Of a stretch of DNA of 34,566 nt, positions 16,563-24,863 are shown one piece after another. Made by a program: the position numbers and the translations under genes. Where the stretch lies: contig CAMYJZ010000010.1 of assembly GCA_947258845.1 (NCBI GenBank), positions 1-34,566 on the forward strand, in the 5' to 3' direction. The DNA comes from an uncultured Ectothiorhodospiraceae bacterium. Lineage in GTDB: Bacteria; Pseudomonadota; Gammaproteobacteria; UBA9214. The stretch's first letter is position 1. Each line of letters opens with the position of its first letter. The notes under the pieces were generated by a model, which did not search any database, was not told the origin of the DNA, and saw only the letters and a list, made by a program, of their open reading frames with translations.

Positions 16563-17033
16563 ATGCTCAATGCAGGTGAACAGGCGCCAGCCATCGAGCT
16601 GCCCGATACCGATATGAAACCGCGCAGCCTGTCAGAATTCGCCGGCAGGTACGTGGTGCTGTATTTCTACCCCAAGGATGACACGCCTGGTTGCACCATA
16701 CAGGCCAGCGAGTTTACCGATCTCATCGACGAATTCGAGGGCGCGGATATCCAGATAGTCGGTATCAGTACCGACGACTGCTTCAGTCACCAGGCCTTTC
16801 GCGAGAAATACGGTCTCAGGGTGCTGCTGCTGGCGGATGTCGAACAAGAGGTCTGCAATCGCTACGGCGTGATCCAGGAGAAAGAGAAGCAGGGCATCAG
16901 GAAACTCGGGGTCGTCCGCTCGAGTTTTGTCATCGACCCGGCTGGGAAACTGGCCTATGTGGAATATGGCGTTACACCCAGGGACCATGCCAGAAAAATG
17001 CTGGAATTCGTCAAGGAGCATAGGCACGGATAG
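16563..17033 (+). CDS. bcp: Peroxiredoxin of the Bcp/PrxQ type
   Basis: A thiol peroxidase reducing hydrogen peroxide and organic hydroperoxides in the cytoplasm. The thioredoxin-fold sequence has YFYPKDDTPGCTIQASEF with the peroxidatic Cys44. The position five residues later, Cys in many PrxQ proteins (GCTxEAC), is Ser49 here, so an intrahelical disulfide cannot form. Another cysteine sits at about residue 98 (DVEQEVCNRYGV). C-terminal SFVIDPAGKLAYVEYGV is typical. The track starts at 16557, but GAGGGGGG abuts that ATG. The ATG at 16563 (MLNAGEQAPAIELPD) has proper spacing, giving 156 residues. It is divergent from the FimX-like gene and 47 bases upstream of the glycosyltransferase gene. Confidence 0.95.
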   Translation: MLNAGEQAPAIELPDTDMKPRSLSEFAGRYVVLYFYPKDDTPGCTIQASEFTDLIDEFEGADIQIVGISTDDCFSHQAFREKYGLRVLLLADVEQEVCNRYGVIQEKEKQGIRKLGVVRSSFVIDPAGKLAYVEYGVTPRDHARKMLEFVKEHRHG

Positions 17034-17080
17034 AGGAGGCAGGTTCATTAATTCGCAATAATGAATCTGCTCCTGTTCTG

Positions 17081-18184
17081 ATGCGTGTCCTCCTGCTGTC
17101 CGCGTATGACGCGTACAGTCACCGGCGCTGGCGCGAGGGCCTGGTGGCGGCATTTCCCGACTGGGACTGGAGCGTGCTCACGCTGCCGCCGCGTCATTTC
17201 AACTGGCGTATCCGCGGCAACAGTCTCAGCTGGGCGTTTACCGAGCAGGCCCGGCTTGCGCGGCCCTGCGATCTGCTGATTGCCACTTCCATGACAGACC
17301 TGGCCACCCTGAAGGGGCTGGTGCCGGGGCTGGCGGGCGTGCCGACCCTGGTGTATTGCCACGAGAATCAGTTTGCCTACCCGGTGGGGCGTGAGGAGAC
17401 GCTGCGTCTGGAGCCCCGCATGGTCAACCTCTACACCACGCTGGCCGCTGACCGGGTGGTATTCAATTCCGCCTGCAACCGCGATTCGTTTCTTGCCGGG
17501 GTACAGGCCCTGCTGGACAAAATGCCGGACGCGGTGCCACCGGGCATTGCCGGGCGGATCGGTGCGCGCAGCCGAATCCTGCCGGTACCGCTGGAGGCGC
17601 ACTGGTTTTCCCGGCGGCTGCCAGGGCCCGAAGCCGGTGCCCCGTTCACCATAGTCTGGAACCATCGCTGGGAATACGACAAGGCGCCGGAGCGCCTGTA
17701 TCAGGCCCTCCTGCAGCTGCGCGCGGCGGGTATCGAGTTCAGGGTGCATGTCATTGGCCAGCAGTTCCGCGAGCAGCCGCCGGTGTTTGCCGAAATGCAG
17801 CAGGCGCTTGCCGGTTGTATCGGGGAATGGGGCATGGTCCGGGATGCCGCGGACTACCGCGCGCTGCTGCGGCAGTCGCACGTGGTGCTGTCCACGGCCC
17901 GGCACGAGTTTCAGGGACTCGCGGTACTCGAGGCCGTGGCCTCGGGCTGCATCCCGCTGGTACCCGACCGGCTGGCCTACCCTGAATGGCTGGCTCCGGA
18001 ATACCGCTACCCGTCGTCGCCCGCTGATCCGGAACGGGAAAGCGGGGACATCGCCCGGCGACTTATGCTGCTCGCGGAGCAGCATACGCAGGGCGTGCTG
18101 CGCCCGCCGCCGGATGTCTCCGGCCTGTCCTGGTCACGCCTCGGGCCGGACTATGCGGCCGAGATCGGGCACCTGCTGTCGTGA
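17081..18184 (+). CDS. DUF3524 glycosyltransferase, tRNA-queuosine alpha-mannosyltransferase-like
   Basis: The N-terminus MRVLLLSAYDAYSHRRWREGL, followed by WSVLTLPPRHFNWRIRGNSLSWAF, is the hallmark of the DUF3524 domain found in animal GTDC1 (QTMAN), which mannosylates queuosine in tRNA-Asp. Next come YCHENQFAYPVG, the FNSACNRDSFLAGV segment, and a GT4-type second half with WNHRWEYDKAPERLYQAL and a nucleotide-sugar site HEFQGLAVLEAVASGCIPLVPDRLAYPE. Length (367) fits the family. Bacterial members are annotated by homology; activity on tRNA here is inference. No queuosine biosynthesis gene is in the window. The start is close behind bcp, with only a weak ribosome binding site. Confidence 0.88.
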   Translation: MRVLLLSAYDAYSHRRWREGLVAAFPDWDWSVLTLPPRHFNWRIRGNSLSWAFTEQARLARPCDLLIATSMTDLATLKGLVPGLAGVPTLVYCHENQFAYPVGREETLRLEPRMVNLYTTLAADRVVFNSACNRDSFLAGVQALLDKMPDAVPPGIAGRIGARSRILPVPLEAHWFSRRLPGPEAGAPFTIVWNHRWEYDKAPERLYQALLQLRAAGIEFRVHVIGQQFREQPPVFAEMQQALAGCIGEWGMVRDAADYRALLRQSHVVLSTARHEFQGLAVLEAVASGCIPLVPDRLAYPEWLAPEYRYPSSPADPERESGDIARRLMLLAEQHTQGVLRPPPDVSGLSWSRLGPDYAAEIGHLLS

Positions 18185-18691
18185 TCAGTACCCGTGGCGC
18201 CAGCCGGGCCCGTAACCGCGGTAGTGCCGGTAACCGGGACCGTAGTTGTACTCGTACCCATAGTCGGGCCGCAGGCGTTCATAATATTCATGTCGCTGCT
18301 CGGCTATTTGCTGTTGCCAGTCGCTGCGTGCCCGGTTCCATTGCCGGCGTGCTTCTGCGTCCGGGTTGTTCCACCAGCGGCGGGCGCTGCGATGGCGTTC
18401 CATGGCCTCCTTACGCGCATCTATTTGAGCCTTTCTGAGTTCGCGCATACGGTCCATGCGCCCGGTCCAGCGACTAACGCGGCTGGTTGTGGGCTGTTCC
18501 GCCTCTGCTGGTTCCGCCGCCGATTCGGCTTCCGGGGCTGCGGCCTGTTCGGCTTCCGGGGCCGCGGCCTGTTCGGTTTCCGGGGCTGCGGCGGGTTCGG
18601 TTTCCACGGCCCAGGCGCTACCCACCGTACCGGTCAGTGCCAGGCTGATCAGCACGGCAAGCGGCAGCTGTCTTGGGTTTCCTGTTTTCAT
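18185..18691 (-). CDS. Secreted Ala/Glu-rich protein with a Tyr/Gly/Arg-rich tail
   Basis: The 168-residue product has a signal peptide (MKTGNPRQLPLAVLISLALTGTVGSAWA). Then comes an acidic Ala/Pro/Glu linker with three near-identical 8-residue units (AAAPETEQ, AAAPEAEQ, AAAPEAES). A highly charged helical region follows (RMDRMRELRKAQIDARKEAMERH, later WNRARSDWQQQIAEQRHEYYERL). The tail is aromatic and glycine-rich (YGYEYNYGPGYRHYRGYGPGW). GGAGG lies five bases before the ATG at 18691, which rules out the track's 18703 start. It looks like a small periplasmic or surface protein. No family or function recognised. It is convergent with the glycosyltransferase, with the stop codons adjacent. Confidence 0.75.
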   Translation of the reverse strand: MKTGNPRQLPLAVLISLALTGTVGSAWAVETEPAAAPETEQAAAPEAEQAAAPEAESAAEPAEAEQPTTSRVSRWTGRMDRMRELRKAQIDARKEAMERHRSARRWWNNPDAEARRQWNRARSDWQQQIAEQRHEYYERLRPDYGYEYNYGPGYRHYRGYGPGWRHGY

Positions 18692-18895
18692 GTTGACCTC
18701 CAAATGCTGATTGCCGGAACACCATCAGTGGTATCCGGCCATTGTTTGCGCCTGATCTCGATTTTATCCCTTCCGGGTTGCTGCAGCCTTGACGCCCGTC
18801 AATTCCGCCCGTGTCCCCGGCCCGGCTTGCAGCGGGTGTCGCCGGCGACTACGGTCAGTCTATGCTGGCGATCTACGGAATCGGATCAACTAACA

Positions 18896-19777
18896 ATGAC
18901 ATCGGACAGACAGACAGTCGTGCACGGCGGGCATTCAACCCAGCGGCCGCTGCCGCTGGTATTGCGGGGTATGCGCCTGCTGTTTTCCCGAATTGGGCCC
19001 GTACTTCCTGGCCTTATGGGACGCTGGGCCTACCGCTTGTGGTTCCGGACCCGGCGGTTCCCCGAGTCGGCCACCGGCAAACAGGCGAGCAGCCGTGCCC
19101 TGCGCAGCACCCTGCAGGTCAACGGCATCCCGGTTGCCGTCTATGCCTGGGGGCAGGGTCCGGTGGTGCTGTTCGTGCATGGCTGGTCGGGGCGTGGCAG
19201 CCAGGCCGCGGCCTTTGTCGAGCCCCTGACAGGCGCAGGCTACCGGGTGGTGGCGGTGGACGCCCCCGGGCATGGCAATTCGCCGGGTGATCGGACCACC
19301 CTGTTTGAATGTGCGGCCGTTTTGCAGGCGGTTGCCGGGGAGCAGGGTCCCGTGTACGCGGCGGTAACCCATTCCTTTGGCGGTATGGTGCTCGCCTATG
19401 CCATGCGCCATGGTATGGCGGTCGAGCGGGTGGTGATGATCAGTCCGCCTGCCGATCTGGAGTTTCTGCTCGACAGTTTTGCACAGTTGCTCGAAATGCC
19501 CGCGGCAGTGAGAGCCGTGTTGAGCTGCAAGCTGGAGCAGCGTTTTGATGCAGACCTCATGGACCGGGTCTCTACCGTACGCAACGTCAGTACCCTTGCC
19601 GTGCCTGCCCTGATCCTGCATGACGAGGATGATGCGAGCGTGCCCTGGCAGCAAGGTCAGCGGGTCGCTACTGCCTGGGCAGGCACCCGCTTCATCAAAA
19701 CGCAGGGCCTGGGCCACGGACGCATCCTGCGCGACCCCCAAACACTCGAGGCGGTTGTTGAATTCATTAAGGGCTGA
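18896..19777 (+). CDS. Alpha/beta hydrolase
   Basis: A 293-residue alpha/beta hydrolase. VVLFVHGWSGRGSQAAAF gives the oxyanion-hole HGW motif, and VVAVDAPGHGNSPG follows. The nucleophile elbow is VTHSFGGMV, with Ser in T-H-S-F-G rather than the usual G-x-S-x-G. The acid is in ILHDEDDASVPW and the catalytic His in QGLGHGRIL. The N-terminal about 80 residues are basic, with a hydrophobic helix (RLLFSRIGPVLPGLMGRW), as in family members annotated simply as hydrolases. The long ORF in the track (from 18194) runs over the antisense of the neighbouring gene; I start at the ATG at 18896. The substrate is unknown. Confidence 0.85.
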   Translation: MTSDRQTVVHGGHSTQRPLPLVLRGMRLLFSRIGPVLPGLMGRWAYRLWFRTRRFPESATGKQASSRALRSTLQVNGIPVAVYAWGQGPVVLFVHGWSGRGSQAAAFVEPLTGAGYRVVAVDAPGHGNSPGDRTTLFECAAVLQAVAGEQGPVYAAVTHSFGGMVLAYAMRHGMAVERVVMISPPADLEFLLDSFAQLLEMPAAVRAVLSCKLEQRFDADLMDRVSTVRNVSTLAVPALILHDEDDASVPWQQGQRVATAWAGTRFIKTQGLGHGRILRDPQTLEAVVEFIKG

Positions 19778-19833
19778 ACCGCGGGCACCCTGAGCTTGGA
19801 CTCCGTGTGCCCCCGCGTTATCCTGACAAGCAC

Positions 19834-20316
19834 ATGAAGCTTTATCTTGCACAACACGGTGAAGCAGAGACCAGTGAGGTCGATCCCGAACGCCCCCTGA
19901 GCGGACAGGGCCGGGAGGATGTACAGGCCATGGCTGCCTTGCTGGCCTCTTCCGGCGTGCGGGTTGAGCGTGTCTGGCACAGCGGCAAACTGCGCGCGCA
20001 GCAGACCGCACTGATACTGGCCGGCGAGTTGCTGACTGCTGGCAAGGCGGAGCCGATTGACGGGATTCGTCCGAATGACCCGGTCGAGGCCTTTGTTGCG
20101 GATGTCGACGTCTGGGAGCAGGACACCCTGCTAGTCGGCCACTTGCCATTCATGGCGCGCCTGGTGTCGCTGCTCCTGACCGGTAACCCGCAGCGGGACG
20201 TCGTGGATTATCAACCCGGTAGTGTCGCCTGCCTGGAACGGCGTGATGCTGATGCGTGGGTGCTGGCCTGGATGATCCGCCCGGATCTGCTGGCCAGGGG
20301 TGCCGAAGACCTGTGA
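19834..20316 (+). CDS. sixA: Phosphohistidine phosphatase SixA family
   Basis: A 160-residue histidine-phosphatase-superfamily protein. MKLYLAQHGEAETSEVDPERPLSGQGREDVQ carries the catalytic histidine (HGEA), with Gln in place of the usual Arg just before it, a variant I recall in other SixA proteins. The WHSGKLRAQQTALIL segment and the second catalytic motif LLVGHLPFMARLVSLLL follow. SixA removes phosphate from histidine in phosphotransfer proteins; the local target is unknown. The start at 19834 is the first ATG aligning with the family N-terminus. The small gene at 20333 follows after 16 bases and is probably cotranscribed. Confidence 0.92.
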   Translation: MKLYLAQHGEAETSEVDPERPLSGQGREDVQAMAALLASSGVRVERVWHSGKLRAQQTALILAGELLTAGKAEPIDGIRPNDPVEAFVADVDVWEQDTLLVGHLPFMARLVSLLLTGNPQRDVVDYQPGSVACLERRDADAWVLAWMIRPDLLARGAEDL

Positions 20317-20332
20317 AGCGGGAAGCACATCC

Positions 20333-20581
20333 ATGAGCCTGCGCGGCATCGTCCCCCCCGACCCGGAGACCGGCGTTTCCCAGGAACGCTTCGCGGTGAT
20401 CTTCACCCCGCGCCAGAACCGCAAGCGCTATCCGGCCGGCTGTGTCGAGATCTTCGAGACCGAGGCGGCAGCGCTGGCCGCGGCCGATCCGGACAACAAG
20501 CGCCACGCGGCGCGCGTGGTCGGGCCGTCCAAGTCGTCCGAGGGGCAGTTCCTGTATTACCTGCTGGAGTGGCTGGCATAA
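20333..20581 (+). CDS. Conserved small protein of unknown function
   Basis: An 82-residue product: MSLRGIVPPDPETGVSQERFAVIF, then TPRQNRKRYPAGCVEIFETEAAALAAADPDNKRHAARVVG and SSEGQFLYYLLEWLA. GGAAG lies about eight bases before the ATG. The sequence looks like a compact soluble alpha/beta domain and is probably a member of a proteobacterial uncharacterised family. It is cotranscribed with sixA by position. Confidence 0.75.
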   Translation: MSLRGIVPPDPETGVSQERFAVIFTPRQNRKRYPAGCVEIFETEAAALAAADPDNKRHAARVVGPSKSSEGQFLYYLLEWLA

Positions 20582-20879
20582 GCGGCTGTATTACTGAATA
20601 TTACGGCGTCTGCCGCACCTTCTGGTACGTTTAGTAAACGATGAAATAAATAACGATTTAATGCATGTGTTGCGTCGATCGGTTGAAACCTCAACCCAAA
20701 AAGATCTTTGCAGTCAGGATATGGAGACAAATCTGATTCTGGTGTAGGAATTGGCTTACATCAACTCCAGCAACAAATATTCACCTATCATGTGTAAATG
20801 GTAACAATATTGTGCGCAATGCCGAGTTGAGCTCTAACGACTGCTATACTATTAGATGCTCATTCATGGTGAATTAATC
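20582..20879. other. AT-rich intergenic region with a 13-base palindrome and a promoter
   Basis: No gene is seen. Base composition changes sharply to AT-rich compared with the preceding genes. CGTTTAGTAAACG (20628-20640) is a perfect palindrome around a central G. The right end carries an extended -10 promoter motif. This marks the left edge of the accessory-looking stretch. Confidence 0.6.
20842..20850 (+). promoter_or_regulatory. Extended -10 promoter element before the mini-ORF and PLD gene
   Basis: TGCTATACT combines a TGn extension with a good -10 (TATACT). No proper -35 lies at the usual spacing. The expected transcript start is about 23 bases before the ATG at 20880. Confidence 0.45.
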
Positions 20880-21023
20880 ATGAACAAATCACGTCAACCG
20901 GGTGCTGTGTGTGCCGTTTTGTCCACACTTTTCATCATGACAGCCAATGCACCATTTACTGGCCGCCTGCCAACAACCCCAGGCGGTAGTGACTGCCAGG
21001 CATATTACGATGACCAGCTGTAG
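20880..21023 (+). CDS. 47-codon ORF with a signal peptide, possible gene remnant or leader peptide
   Basis: This ORF is too short for the track. It encodes MNKSRQPGAVCAVLSTLFIM, then TANA and APFTGRLPTTPGGSDCQAYYDDQL before TAG. The first 24 residues form a textbook signal peptide (basic start, hydrophobic core, A-x-A cleavage). A promoter-like extended -10 lies just upstream, and GGTGA sits shortly before the ATG. The mature part of only about 23 residues would be unusual. It may be the 5' end of a lost secreted protein, a small secreted peptide, or a translated leader of the PLD gene, whose likely start is 34 bases downstream in another frame. Confidence 0.4.
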   Translation: MNKSRQPGAVCAVLSTLFIMTANAPFTGRLPTTPGGSDCQAYYDDQL

Positions 21024-21057
21024 ATTACTTGATCGGCCAATGCCAATATCAACCCAC

Positions 21058-23526
21058 ATGAATCCGCGTAGCCCCAATATTTCTCACGAGCACAGTGAAC
21101 AATACGGGAAAAAAGTAATTATTCGACTGGTTGCGTTCTGGGTTGCTTTCGTATGGGCTGTAAATTGTGCGGCCTCTCCTCCACCTTTATTGATTGCGGG
21201 ATTCCTGTCAAATCCGCTCGACGGTACCTCGGTGGAGAATACAAACCAGGCGGGCGAGGCCATCTTGTTGGTGAACACCACCGATACTGTGCTGGCCCTG
21301 GACAATTACGCTATCACTGATTTTGAACCCGGTGTCACAAACCAGGCTGTCTTTCCGCCGGGTTCTGTGCTGGGGCCATATGGGCGGCTGTGGATCGCCC
21401 GGGATGCCGCTGTATTTTTCCGCGACATGGGTTTTGCACCCGACTATGAGAGCGGGGCCCTGAATGGCGACCCCAATGTACCCAATCTGGATATTCCGCT
21501 AGATTTACTCTCACTGGACCACACAGGGGATGAGGTGGCGATTACCATCGCGGGTGATCACACCAATGTTGTTGATCTGGTGCTGATCTCTGCCGGTGAC
21601 AGTTACGACGATGCAGCGGTCCTCATCAATGCCAACTGGTCGGGTGCCGGTGTCGAACCGTATATTCCTCCAGTAATGGGTACACGGGGGACGCTCGAAA
21701 TGCGTAAGATTGTGGACAACCAGTTTGTCGATACGGATACGGCGGTTGATTGGATTTCCGAGACAGTGACGGTTACCTACCCCGTGCTCGGCCGGCGAAC
21801 CTTTCGCGCAGGCTGGCTGGTCGACGCCTATCTCGATGGTCCACTGGAGGTGACGGTACCCAGCACCTTTTCAGTCTATTTGTCACCGGACAATGCGTAT
21901 GAAGGGGTAAGAGATCTTATCCAGAGCGCCCAGGAGTCGATCCTGCTCAAGACCTATCTGTTTGATAGTCAAAGCATCACTAACCTGCTCATCCAGAGAC
22001 TCCAGGCCGGTGTTTCCGTCACGGTTCTCATGGATTTCGGAGATGAAAATCCTCGCAGTGCAAAAGACACCCCACTCAATCAAAGGGCCAGGCATGTGGC
22101 TGAACAACTGACGAACGCGGGTGGGCAGTTCTTCTATAAGCGCGCCCCCAGCAGTACACGTGCCAGCCGTTTTTACCTGATGCACGAGAAATCTATTATC
22201 GTCGACGGGGAGCGTGTGATGTGGGGTTCAGGAAATCCCTCACCGTCTTCATTCCCACCGGATGACAAGTCCGATGGCGTCACCTTCGCGAACCGCGATG
22301 GTTGGGCTATGACTGACGCACCCCCGATCGTTTCGTACCTGACCGACGTGTTCTATCAGGACCTGTCGGGATACGATATGTTTGAGTATCCGGCCGGGCC
22401 CGAGGGGCTAGAGGAGTTCCGCTGGCTGCAGGGCATGAAAACTGCCTTCAATGCCCTTCCCGACACGACCAGTTATGAGATTCGCCACCCTGAGCCGCTC
22501 GAGGTTCAGGGCGATATCGGCTACGAGCTTGTGCTTGGGCCCGAGAATGTCCTGATGCAGGGGCGTGGAAACCTCGACCTGGTTAATCGGGCCGGTGCCG
22601 GGGATGTTATCCTGGCGCAGGTAAACATAACCTCTACCTGGGACGGTGAGGCTGCACTCAATACACGGCTACAGTCCTACGTCGAGGCGGCCCGTCGTGG
22701 TGCCAGGGTACGTATATTGATCGATGGCTACCATGTTGTTACAGAGCGCAATCTACCTATCTATAACTACCTACTTGGTATTATAGCCGCCGAAGATATC
22801 GACCTAGAGACCCAGATGGGTCTTGCAGGCGCCAAACGTTTGCATAACAAGTTGATATTGGCCGAGATTAATGGTGAGAAATTTGCTTCAATCGGATCGC
22901 TCAATGAGAGCGAGAAAGCCTACAAGCTTACTCGCGAACTACAGATAATTGTGAAATCCGATGCAGTCCACACCTATCTGAGGAATATGTTCGATCTTGA
23001 CTGGGCCTGCAATGCGGATCCGGCTGAATGCATAGCTCCCGTGCAGCCCGATGCAGATCTCGATGGAATATTGGATTCTGTAGATAACTGTCCCTGGATT
23101 GCCAACAGTAACCAGCTCGATGCCGACAATGATGGTGTTGGTGACGCATGTGATAATGGTGATAGTGATAGCGATGGTCTGAATGATGCAGATGAGGTTG
23201 CTGCGGGCACCGACCCGCTGAATCCCGATACCGACGGGGACACTTACCTGGACGGCGAGGAGGTTGCGGCAGGTTCAGATCCGCTGGATCCAGCCTCGGT
23301 TCCCACGCCTCCTGATGGCGATCTGAATAACGACGGTGTGGTCAATGCTGCGGACGTATTGATTGCCACTCGCATTATATTTGGGTTTATTACAGCTACA
23401 CCGGATCAACAGCTGCGCATGGACGTTGCGCCTTTAGCTGATGGTGTGCCGATGCCAGATGGTGCGCTCAACACAGCAGACCTTTACATTATCCTGCGCA
23501 AGGCCACTGGCCAGATTAGCTTCTAG
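21058..23526 (+). CDS. Secreted phospholipase-D-like protein with lamin-tail, TSP3 and dockerin modules
   Basis: From the ATG at 21058 (822 residues): a signal/anchor segment (VIIRLVAFWVAFVWAVNCAAS, about 20-40), then a lamin-tail-like domain (PPPLLIAGFLSNPLDGTSV to DLVLISAGDSYDD, about 42-200). Two PLD halves follow: HEKSIIVDGERVMWGSGN (His376, intact HxKx4D) and LHNKLILAEINGEKFASIGSLN (His596, with Glu replacing the usual Asp). Calcium-binding TSP3-type repeats (DADLDGILDSVDNCPW, DADNDGVGDACDNGDSDSDG; about 664-750) lead to a C-terminal dockerin-like pair (GDLNNDGVVNAADVLIATRIIF and DGALNTADLYIILRKATG). PLD enzymes cleave phosphodiesters in lipids or nucleic acids; the substrate here is unknown. 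The track start (20947) adds an unlikely 37 residues. Confidence 0.85.
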   Translation: MNPRSPNISHEHSEQYGKKVIIRLVAFWVAFVWAVNCAASPPPLLIAGFLSNPLDGTSVENTNQAGEAILLVNTTDTVLALDNYAITDFEPGVTNQAVFPPGSVLGPYGRLWIARDAAVFFRDMGFAPDYESGALNGDPNVPNLDIPLDLLSLDHTGDEVAITIAGDHTNVVDLVLISAGDSYDDAAVLINANWSGAGVEPYIPPVMGTRGTLEMRKIVDNQFVDTDTAVDWISETVTVTYPVLGRRTFRAGWLVDAYLDGPLEVTVPSTFSVYLSPDNAYEGVRDLIQSAQESILLKTYLFDSQSITNLLIQRLQAGVSVTVLMDFGDENPRSAKDTPLNQRARHVAEQLTNAGGQFFYKRAPSSTRASRFYLMHEKSIIVDGERVMWGSGNPSPSSFPPDDKSDGVTFANRDGWAMTDAPPIVSYLTDVFYQDLSGYDMFEYPAGPEGLEEFRWLQGMKTAFNALPDTTSYEIRHPEPLEVQGDIGYELVLGPENVLMQGRGNLDLVNRAGAGDVILAQVNITSTWDGEAALNTRLQSYVEAARRGARVRILIDGYHVVTERNLPIYNYLLGIIAAEDIDLETQMGLAGAKRLHNKLILAEINGEKFASIGSLNESEKAYKLTRELQIIVKSDAVHTYLRNMFDLDWACNADPAECIAPVQPDADLDGILDSVDNCPWIANSNQLDADNDGVGDACDNGDSDSDGLNDADEVAAGTDPLNPDTDGDTYLDGEEVAAGSDPLDPASVPTPPDGDLNNDGVVNAADVLIATRIIFGFITATPDQQLRMDVAPLADGVPMPDGALNTADLYIILRKATGQISF

Positions 23527-23913
23527 TCTGCAGGCCTGGGTTTGGCCGGTTTCGGAAATACCAGGAAAATACCCGAATAATTTAGTCTGATGACCGGTTG
23601 CGACCCAAAACGAAAGTCCAGTATTATATAAATGGCTCAAAAGCAAATGGCTCAAAAGCAGGTTGAAGCGGACGTTTATTTTTGCTGGCGAATTTGCTCT
23701 GATCGCTGCGCCTGATCCAGGTCACAAACTGTAGTTTTTCAAGGGACATATGGCTCCCATTTGAGGTTAACTCAGTTTGCAGCCGTTCTCGCAGAAATTG
23801 GCGAAGGCGCGCAAAACCCGGAGTGCATGCTGCCCACCTTTGCCATCTCGACGGCGGCGGTGCGGCATCCCGAGAGGGTAACCAGCGAGACGGACAACGC
23901 CCGGACACACAAT
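23527..23913. other. Intergenic region with a short tandem repeat
   Basis: Nearly 390 bases without a convincing gene. It contains ATGGCTCAAAAGCAA followed directly by ATGGCTCAAAAGCAG (23632-23661), a 15-base tandem duplication. The rest shows no recognisable RNA, terminator or gene. The upstream extension of the SPOR ORF in the track (from 23761) lies here but does not look like protein. Confidence 0.55.
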
Positions 23914-24825
23914 ATGACAATAAACAAACTTTGGATTTTACCGGGTATGGCCGTGGTGATCGGGATCTTCATGCTTGGCTGGATGATCGGGTCGGGCCGT
24001 GCGCCGGAGCAACAGTCACAGGGACTTGACCGGTCTGAGACACAGCCAATCACTACTGTTGGAAGCCAGGCTGACATAAAGCGGGATGGGCGTACTGCCA
24101 CTACTGCTGAACCTTTCGAGACACCGACCGCTTTGATCGCCCGTCAGAAGTCCAGACAGCTACCTGCCGGTGGGGCCAGGAATTCCCTCGTCGCTATGGA
24201 AAGAAGACTCATTTCATCTGCCACTGATGATCTGCAGGCAATTCTAAGGGTAACGCAAGACTACCGGGTGCTGTCGGCTGTCTCCGCCGGCTATAGAAAA
24301 AAAGCGGCTAGTGGTGTCAGCACACGCCCGCAGGCCACTACTGGCCTGACCGGCAATCCCCAAGACACCGGGGAGGCGGCTCTGGACTCAACCGCATCCT
24401 CTGACATGGGCAAACCCGGCAAGACGGCGTCCGGGGAGACGGCATTCCTCGCTCCCTCTAAGGATAATGCAGCCGATGAAGGATCGACTCCCCCGAGGTC
24501 GTCGCATACCACCACCACCAGCACAGCCATGGTCATGCAACATCAGGAGGCTGTCACTGAACAGTCGCCCGCGGACACTGCTGGCAGCAAGGGTCCCTGG
24601 GTTATCAATCTTGTTTCCGCACCGAGCAAGGCTGATGCGGACCGCATGACGAAAAAAGCCCTTACCAGGGATATTCTAACGGAACAGCAAGAAGTCACCG
24701 TCAAGGGCAAGCCATACTGGCGCGTCCAGATGACCGGCTTTGCAACTGCGGAGGACGCCAGAAACCATTCCGAGGCTGCCAGGGAAAAACTGGGGCTCAA
24801 GTCCGTATGGATCATGAAACGATGA
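23914..24825 (+). CDS. SPOR domain membrane protein
   Basis: About 303 residues from MTINKLWILPGMAVVIGIFMLGWMIGSG, a single N-terminal transmembrane helix with a short cytoplasmic start. A long low-complexity periplasmic region follows, rich in Ser, Thr, Ala, Gln and Pro (about 30-220). A C-terminal SPOR domain ends it: GPWVINLVSAPSKADADRMT, then YWRVQMTGFATAEDARNHSEAAREKLGLKSVWI. SPOR domains bind denuded glycan strands at division sites, so an envelope or septal role is likely. There is no clear ribosome binding site. It is separated from the PLD gene by an unannotated gap, so cotranscription is uncertain. Confidence 0.8.
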   Translation: MTINKLWILPGMAVVIGIFMLGWMIGSGRAPEQQSQGLDRSETQPITTVGSQADIKRDGRTATTAEPFETPTALIARQKSRQLPAGGARNSLVAMERRLISSATDDLQAILRVTQDYRVLSAVSAGYRKKAASGVSTRPQATTGLTGNPQDTGEAALDSTASSDMGKPGKTASGETAFLAPSKDNAADEGSTPPRSSHTTTTSTAMVMQHQEAVTEQSPADTAGSKGPWVINLVSAPSKADADRMTKKALTRDILTEQQEVTVKGKPYWRVQMTGFATAEDARNHSEAAREKLGLKSVWIMKR

Positions 24826-24863
24826 ATTCACTCTGGTCGTCGGGAATAATAACCTGGCTTTAC

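Noticed and set aside
18194-18895. N-terminal extension of the alpha/beta hydrolase ORF
   Set aside because: It is the antisense of the secreted Ala/Glu-rich protein gene, whose start has a strong ribosome binding site; the hydrolase fold begins only after 18896.
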